Below are positions 6,567 through 9,867 of a DNA stretch of 9,867 nucleotides, one piece after another (the stretch's first letter is position 1; each line of letters starts with the position of its first letter). The notes beneath the pieces are model-generated. The model saw nothing but the letters and a program-made list of their open reading frames with translations. It had not been told where the DNA came from and searched no databases. The stretch covers positions 1-9,867 of the forward strand of contig QMXU01000027.1 in the NCBI GenBank assembly GCA_003662305.1, in the 5' to 3' direction. This DNA comes from Candidatus Hecatellales archaeon. GTDB taxonomy: Archaea; Thermoproteota; Bathyarchaeia; Hecatellales; Hecatellaceae. Position numbers and translations under genes: made by a program.

Positions 6567-6571
6567 TTTTT
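6567..6571 (+). terminator. T-run transcription terminator between convergent genes
   Basis: TCGTCTTTTTC lies 24 bases after the stop of the 6163-6543 gene. The same TCGTCTTTTT word is repeated 50 bases downstream, with its T-run at 6617-6621 overlapping the rnhB stop codon. Archaeal termination commonly uses such short T-runs without a hairpin. Confidence 0.5.
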
Positions 6572-6619
6572 CTTAACTTAACTCAAGTAAAGGCTAACCC
6601 TGGTTTTCTACTCGTCTTT

Positions 6620-7279
6620 TTATTCGATGGTTTTGCTTCGACTGTTTGGGATGTGCTTCAGGGTTTTCCATGTTTTCCTGACGAAGTCTGGATATTCGCT
6701 GTGGGTTTTTATCCATTCCTCGAGGAATCTGCGGGTTTTAGGGTCTGCTGGGTAGCCGCTTCCAAAGTCTCCAAATCTATCCTTAAGCTTCTCTATGGCC
6801 TGGTCTCGGCGTACCTTCGCCAGGATGGAGGCTGCTGCCACGATAGGATATTTGGCGTCTGCTCCATGCTCTGAGACTATTTTAACCTTGAAGGGTATGA
6901 GGTCTGCTATTTGACAGGCAAAACTTTCAGCTTTCACATCGCATGAGTCGACGTAGGCTACGTGGGGTTTAAGCTTTGCTATTATTTTGGCCATGGCTTC
7001 AGCTTCAAGAAAGTTCAGTTTCCTGAATTTAACTCCGCAGCTTACCCGCTCGTCTACTTGGTATGGGGGGATTTCAACTATATGGTAGGCTGAAACGCCG
7101 GCTTTAACCAGTTCAGCTATTTTACGTCTTCGAGCGGGGGTAAGCTTCTTAGAGTCTCTGACTCCAAGCTCTCTGAGCTCGTCCATTCTGTCTTCAGGGT
7201 GGAGAACCCCTGCTATGACTAGGGGGCCTATTATGGAGCCTCTGCCAGCATCGTCAACTCCAACGGCAAGAGCCTTCAA
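6620..7279 (-). CDS. rnhB: Ribonuclease HII
   Basis: Cleaves RNA in RNA/DNA hybrids, including single ribonucleotides left in DNA, using two divalent metal ions. The 219-residue protein has the archaeal RNase HII pattern: GVDDAGRGSIIGPLVIAGV (7-25), RDSKKLTPARR (41-51), YVDSCDV with Asp111, and GADAKYPIVAAASILAKVRRD (139-159) with Asp141, then FGSGYPADPKTRRFL. The usual DEDD catalytic set here reads D9, D10, D111, D141, so the second acid is Asp instead of Glu; this is reported separately. The start is TTG 7279. I found no ATG or GTG in frame in the short gap upstream, and MKALAVGVDDAG places the catalytic Asp where the family has it. It diverges from the TFE-beta gene at a TTTAAA element. 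Confidence 0.95.
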   Translation of the reverse strand: MKALAVGVDDAGRGSIIGPLVIAGVLHPEDRMDELRELGVRDSKKLTPARRRKIAELVKAGVSAYHIVEIPPYQVDERVSCGVKFRKLNFLEAEAMAKIIAKLKPHVAYVDSCDVKAESFACQIADLIPFKVKIVSEHGADAKYPIVAAASILAKVRRDQAIEKLKDRFGDFGSGYPADPKTRRFLEEWIKTHSEYPDFVRKTWKTLKHIPNSRSKTIE

Positions 7280-7312
7280 GCTTCCACGGAGAAATAGTTG
7301 CCCCGAATTTTT

Positions 7313-7320
7313 CTTTAAAC
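7313..7320. promoter_or_regulatory. TTTAAA element, probable shared promoter of rnhB and TFE-beta
   Basis: CTTTAAAC contains the perfect palindrome TTTAAA and reads as a TATA box on both strands. Its centre is about 25 nt from the TFE-beta ATG at 7342, exactly leaderless spacing. It is about 38 nt from the rnhB TTG at 7279. The gap between the genes is only 62 nt. Confidence 0.55.
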
Positions 7321-7341
7321 CTTTTTACTGTAGACAGCGTT

Positions 7342-7779
7342 ATGGCTATTAAGGGCTGGGAGGAAGGTTTGCCCTCTAAGAAAGGTGAAGACCTGGAGTA
7401 CAAGGTTTTCAGGATGATTAAGGATAGGGGAGACAAAGGCATCCTCCAAAGCCAGCTTTGGAAGCGTATAAACGCCACAAGCAGGGAGGGCTCAAGAATC
7501 TCTCTAAGGCTTGAAAGAGCTGGACTGATAGAGCGGCGGCGGGAGCTCCACGAAGGAAAATGGACGTACAGGCTTATAGCCAAGAAAAGGTCTGTAAATC
7601 CTCTTTCAATTTTAGATTTGCCCTGCGCCTTCTGCCCTAACCAGGATAAGTGTGGGCTTGGGGGGCCTATCTCCCCTGCAACCTGTCCTCTCCTAGCCCA
7701 GTGGGTTGAGAAGACGGCTTATGAAACCGTAAAGCGGGGAAAGGTTAAGGTCAGCCTTGACGAGAAATTGGAGGCTTGA
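7342..7779 (+). CDS. TFE-beta: RPC34/RPC39-like winged-helix transcription factor with Fe-S cluster motif
   Basis: Homologue of the RNA polymerase III subunit RPC34/RPC39. In archaea this protein (TFE-beta) pairs with TFE-alpha to help open promoters during transcription initiation. The 145 residues split into a winged helix-turn-helix at about 18-78 (LEYKVFRMIKDRG, the recognition region SREGSRISLRLERAGLIERRR, the wing HEGKWTYRLI) and a C-terminal cysteine motif. That motif is Cys95, Cys98, Cys104 and Cys115 in LPCAFCPNQDKCGLGGPIS followed by PATCPLLAQWV. It matches the eukaryotic RPC39 C-terminus (CxxCP...C..GG.ISP..C...(T/Q)W(L/V)), where a 4Fe-4S cluster is known. The ATG lies about 25 nt after TTTAAA, so the mRNA is probably leaderless. 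The gene overlaps the start of rlmE by 23 nt, so the two are likely co-transcribed. Confidence 0.88.
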   Translation: MAIKGWEEGLPSKKGEDLEYKVFRMIKDRGDKGILQSQLWKRINATSREGSRISLRLERAGLIERRRELHEGKWTYRLIAKKRSVNPLSILDLPCAFCPNQDKCGLGGPISPATCPLLAQWVEKTAYETVKRGKVKVSLDEKLEA

Positions 7780-8428
7780 AAGAAGGCGGGACCATTATTA
7801 TTGGAGGGCTAAAAGGGAGGGCTACCGGAGCCGAGCAGCCTACAAGCTACTGGAAATCCACCGTAAATACAGGCTTTTCAGGCCGGGCTTAAAGGTTTTG
7901 GATTTAGGCTGCTCCCCTGGAGGATGGCTTCAAGTAGCAGGAAGCATGGTAGGACCTAAAGGAAAAGTTTTAGGCGTAGACGTTAAGCCTATAAAGCCCT
8001 TCAAGGCTGGAAACATTTCCTTCCTCCAGCATGACGTGAGAAGCCCTGAGCTTCCAGGCTTCGCCTTGAAGGAGCTGGGAGGAAAAGTCGACTTGGTGCT
8101 GTCCGATGTGTCCCCGAACATTTCAGGAGTGTGGGAGGTAGACCATGCAAGGCAGATGGAGCTGGCGGAAGCCGCCTATAAAACAGCCCTAGAAACCCTT
8201 AAGCCTAGAGGCTGCCTTCTCGTTAAAGTCTTCGAGGGAGACCTGGTTGAAGGCTTCAGGAAAACCTTGAAAAAACATTTTGGAAGGGTGAGGACGGTTA
8301 AGCCTAAAGCCTCTAGGAGTAGAAGCTCGGAAATCTATCTGCTGGCTGAAGGGTTTAAGGCTGCTACAAATCCTCCACGTACATCAGGGGGTACCCGAGC
8401 TCGGGAAGATAGCGGAGGCACGCCCTAG
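7757..8428 (+). CDS. rlmE: RlmE/FtsJ (RrmJ)-type rRNA 2'-O-methyltransferase
   Basis: S-adenosylmethionine-dependent methyltransferase. In bacteria this family methylates the 2'-OH of a uridine in the 23S rRNA A-loop (U2552 in E. coli); the archaeal target is inferred to be equivalent. Of 223 residues, about 1-200 match the family: RRDHYYWRAKREGYRSRAAYKL, SAM motif VLDLGCSPGGWLQVA, GVDVKPIKP, LSDVSPNISG, LLVKVFEG and SSEIYLLA. The catalytic K-D-K-E set is Lys30, Asp117, Lys157 and Glu192. The start is TTG 7757, inside the end of TFE-beta, because MTRNWRLERRRDHYY aligns with the usual N-terminus and AAGGTTAAGGT precedes it. The last 25 or so residues (after AEGFKAA) are low-complexity and are encoded where the gene runs 65 nt into the convergent mptD, so the tail is probably non-conserved. 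Confidence 0.93.
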   Translation: MTRNWRLERRRDHYYWRAKREGYRSRAAYKLLEIHRKYRLFRPGLKVLDLGCSPGGWLQVAGSMVGPKGKVLGVDVKPIKPFKAGNISFLQHDVRSPELPGFALKELGGKVDLVLSDVSPNISGVWEVDHARQMELAEAAYKTALETLKPRGCLLVKVFEGDLVEGFRKTLKKHFGRVRTVKPKASRSRSSEIYLLAEGFKAATNPPRTSGGTRAREDSGGTP

Positions 8429-8756
8429 CCTTCACGTTCTTATAGGAGACTTCAACTTCAACGTTAAGCTGGTCTCCCTTTAAAGCCTCATACCTCCTGT
8501 AGGGGCTGCTGTCTTCAGGTCTGCTTGACAGCCTGTCTTCAGCTATGGAAACCTTAACTTTAACCCTGTACGGCTGAAGGCTGAAAGCCTTTGAGAAGGC
8601 TTCTCCAAGAAGCTTTAAAACTTCCGGCTTCCGTGAAACGGGGAACCCCACCAGCTGGTGGTAGATGGCTCCTAACGCCACTCCAGCCTCGAAGACAGCT
8701 CTCTCCCTGGCAGAAAGCTTCGGGCTGAAAAACTTTTCAGCGGGATCCTCCGTCAT
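8364..8756 (-). CDS. mptD: Archaeal dihydroneopterin aldolase MptD
   Basis: Matches the archaeal MptD family (DUF372), which cleaves 7,8-dihydroneopterin to 6-hydroxymethyl-7,8-dihydropterin and glycolaldehyde for methanopterin-type cofactors. The 130-residue length is typical (about 120-130). The hallmark is ERAVFEAGVALGAIYHQLVGFPVS (18-41), with Glu23 and His33 at the spacing of the conserved family residues. It continues with LLGEAFSKAFSLQPYRVKVKVSI and a C-terminal RYLPELGYPLMYV rich in tyrosine. The start ATG at 8756 overlaps the end of mptA by 20 nt and has GGAGG 12 nt upstream, so the two are translationally linked. mptA makes the precursor pathway's first product, which strongly supports the call. 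The 3' end overlaps rlmE tail-to-tail. Confidence 0.9.
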   Translation of the reverse strand: MTEDPAEKFFSPKLSARERAVFEAGVALGAIYHQLVGFPVSRKPEVLKLLGEAFSKAFSLQPYRVKVKVSIAEDRLSSRPEDSSPYRRYEALKGDQLNVEVEVSYKNVKARACLRYLPELGYPLMYVEDL

Positions 8757-9687
8757 ACTTGTTGTTTCCCTCCACTTCAGCTTTAAGCGCTCCGAAGCTT
8801 ATGGTTTTCTTAGCCATGAAGTCATGTTTGTGGATGGACTCCTGGCTTCTAACCTTGAACAGGATTCTGATGTTGTCTGGGAGGCTTGGAAACCTTTCAA
8901 CAAACTTCTTCATCATGATTCTTACAGCATCCTCGGCGAAGAGGGTTCGCTCAGCAGCCCTGTAAACGATTTCTATTTCGTCTTCCCGCTTGAGAAGCCC
9001 GTAGCTTGGGGCGCTCATGGATTCCTCTACGATTTCAGCCAGCTTGAAGGCGTCTATTTCAAGGTCTTTAGGCACCTCCATAACCAGCACTCCAAGGCTT
9101 CTCTGCATGTGGGTTGCCACAGGAGTGACCATCAAAATTTTTTCCACGTCGCTTCCGCCGAAGCCTATCTCCAAAAGCTTGTTTTTCACCCGTGCAGCCA
9201 TAAGCTCTTGAGCGCAGGGGCATGCGGTTACCCCCTTAACGCCAACTCCAACCTTCCTTACGATTTCCACTTTGCCTCCGGTTTTCTTGGTTGCCACGGC
9301 TGAGGCTATAAGCCTGTAGGGCTCGTAGCTTCTATGCCTGCTCACAGGAGTTGTCTTCTCGAGGATGGCGTCTCCCACGGCTTTAACCTTCGCCCTTGTA
9401 GCTTCGTTCTGCCTCCTAAGGATTTCCACAGCTATCTCGGCGCAAACCCTCTCCAGCTTGTAAGCTTTACCGGCAAACTGGTTGAAAACTTCAACGATGG
9501 TTTCATACTGCCTTGAGGCGTGAACTCCCTTCCTCCAAGCTGGGAGGTCTACGAAGGCTTCAAACCTTGGAACCACAACGATTCTTTTTCCCTTGTAGTC
9601 TTCGAAGTTTAGGGGAACCCTTACGCCTACAACGCCAACCTCGCCGAGCGGTATGGCAACCGGGGGAAATCTGTCCTGAACCTCCAA
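8737..9687 (-). CDS. mptA: GTP cyclohydrolase MptA (GTP cyclohydrolase IV / FolE2 family)
   Basis: Metal (Fe2+ in characterised archaeal enzymes)-dependent GTP cyclohydrolase that opens the imidazole ring of GTP to start archaeal pterin synthesis, yielding a dihydroneopterin cyclic phosphate. The 316 residues match the family length. Motifs: WRKGVHASRQYE (51-62, His56), SYEPYR, GVTACPCAQELM (152-163, with Cys156 and Cys158), VTPVATHMQR (188-196, His193) and ESMSAPSYGLLKREDE. The C-terminus has SQESIHKHDFMA. The start is TTG 9687: an in-frame TGA lies one codon upstream (9691-9693), and LEVQDRFPPV corresponds to the family N-terminus. GGGAGG about 11 nt upstream is a likely ribosome binding site. 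It sits between a probable dihydropteroate-synthase-like gene and mptD, forming a pterin cluster. Confidence 0.95.
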   Translation of the reverse strand: MEVQDRFPPVAIPLGEVGVVGVRVPLNFEDYKGKRIVVVPRFEAFVDLPAWRKGVHASRQYETIVEVFNQFAGKAYKLERVCAEIAVEILRRQNEATRAKVKAVGDAILEKTTPVSRHRSYEPYRLIASAVATKKTGGKVEIVRKVGVGVKGVTACPCAQELMAARVKNKLLEIGFGGSDVEKILMVTPVATHMQRSLGVLVMEVPKDLEIDAFKLAEIVEESMSAPSYGLLKREDEIEIVYRAAERTLFAEDAVRIMMKKFVERFPSLPDNIRILFKVRSQESIHKHDFMAKKTISFGALKAEVEGNNKYDGGSR

Positions 9688-9745
9688 GCCTCAATAGGCC
9701 TCCCTAAAGGGTTGTTGGAAGTATCTGCCTCCACATAGTTAAGCC

Positions 9746-9759
9746 TTCCCTTAAGGGAA
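9746..9759. repeat. 14-bp perfect palindrome at the start of the mptA leader
   Basis: TTCCCTTAAGGGAA is a perfect inverted repeat that covers the stop codon of the right-edge gene. A weaker, partly palindromic CCCTAAAGGG follows at 9702-9711. On the minus strand CTTAACTA (9736-9743), just after the palindrome, could be a weak TATA box for mptA. Whether it is an operator, a promoter part or chance cannot be settled here. Confidence 0.45.
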
Positions 9760-9867
9760 AACATCCTCATCCTGAACGTAGCTTCTCCCCGTTTTCAACG
9801 CCACCAAGGCTTTCCCAAGCTCAAAGCCGAGGTAGGCAGCATGGTCCAGAAGCGAAACCAGGTTTTC
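9751..9867 (-). CDS. C-terminus of a DUF4346 / dihydropteroate-synthase-like protein (5' end outside window)
   Basis: On the minus strand the window edge is entered in an open frame of 38 codons ending with TAA at 9751-9753. The residues include LLDHAAYLGFELGKA and LKTGRSYVQDEDVF. The pattern HAAYLG.EL.KA..ALK.G..YVQD is what I recall from the DUF4346 C-terminal domain of archaeal dihydropteroate-synthase-like proteins. That would be the next step of methanopterin assembly and fits the downstream mptA and mptD. With only 38 residues the assignment is tentative. It lies 63 nt upstream of mptA and is probably in the same operon. Confidence 0.6.
   Translation of the reverse strand, partial: ENLVSLLDHAAYLGFELGKALVALKTGRSYVQDEDVFP

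Noticed and set aside
8665..9303. A 212-codon plus-strand open frame antisense to mptA and mptD
   Set aside because: It lies entirely opposite well-conserved MptA/MptD sequence, has no recognisable motif, and is rich in Ser, Leu and Phe as antisense frames of this composition are.
1..9867. Mobile element, CRISPR array or defence system
   Set aside because: No transposase, integrase, terminal inverted repeats, regularly spaced repeats or defence-type genes are visible; gene content is housekeeping.

Overview
The window looks like a chromosomal segment of an archaeon. It carries Nop5 and fibrillarin of the C/D-box RNP, a CetZ-type tubulin-superfamily protein, an archaeal RPC34/39-like protein (TFE-beta) with an Fe-S cluster motif, archaeal RNase HII, and two enzymes of the methanopterin-type pterin pathway (MptA, MptD). 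Compact genes, TATA boxes about 25 nt upstream of start codons (leaderless transcripts) and frequent TTG starts agree with this. TFE-beta plus methanopterin genes would fit a TACK/Thermoproteota-type lineage such as a Bathyarchaeia relative, but that placement is inference only.

Layout. 1-1719, minus strand: pyrD followed by pyrK (the 3' end of pyrK is cut by the window edge), a class 1B dihydroorotate dehydrogenase and its electron-transfer subunit for pyrimidine synthesis. 1804-4176, plus strand: nop5, fibrillarin and a DUF61/UPF0216 gene, packed with 2-7 nt gaps. pyrD and nop5 diverge from one near-palindromic TATA element. 4188-5451, minus strand: a CetZ-like gene with a C-terminal zinc ribbon, broken into two frames by one extra A in an A5 run. 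5727-6543, plus strand: two small unrecognised genes; the first has a zinc-ribbon pattern resembling the tail of the CetZ-like protein. 6620-7279, minus strand: RNase HII. 7342-8428, plus strand: TFE-beta overlapping an RlmE/FtsJ-type RNA methyltransferase; this pair diverges from rnhB at another palindromic TATA box. 8364-9867, minus strand: a partial dihydropteroate-synthase-like (DUF4346-type) C-terminus, then mptA and mptD, a pterin-biosynthesis cluster whose last gene overlaps the 3' end of rlmE.

Functionally this is mostly a housekeeping neighbourhood: pyrimidine synthesis, C/D RNP-guided and protein-only RNA 2'-O-methylation, transcription initiation, RNA/DNA hybrid removal and pterin cofactor synthesis. 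I saw no tRNA, rRNA, CRISPR array, insertion sequence or phage gene. The points most worth attention are the CetZ-like/zinc-ribbon protein and its frameshift, the matching zinc ribbon in the divergent neighbour, the TFE-beta gene, the DUF61 linkage to the C/D RNP operon, the DD variant of the RNase HII motif, and a strong excess of the hexamer AGGCTT/AAGCCT.
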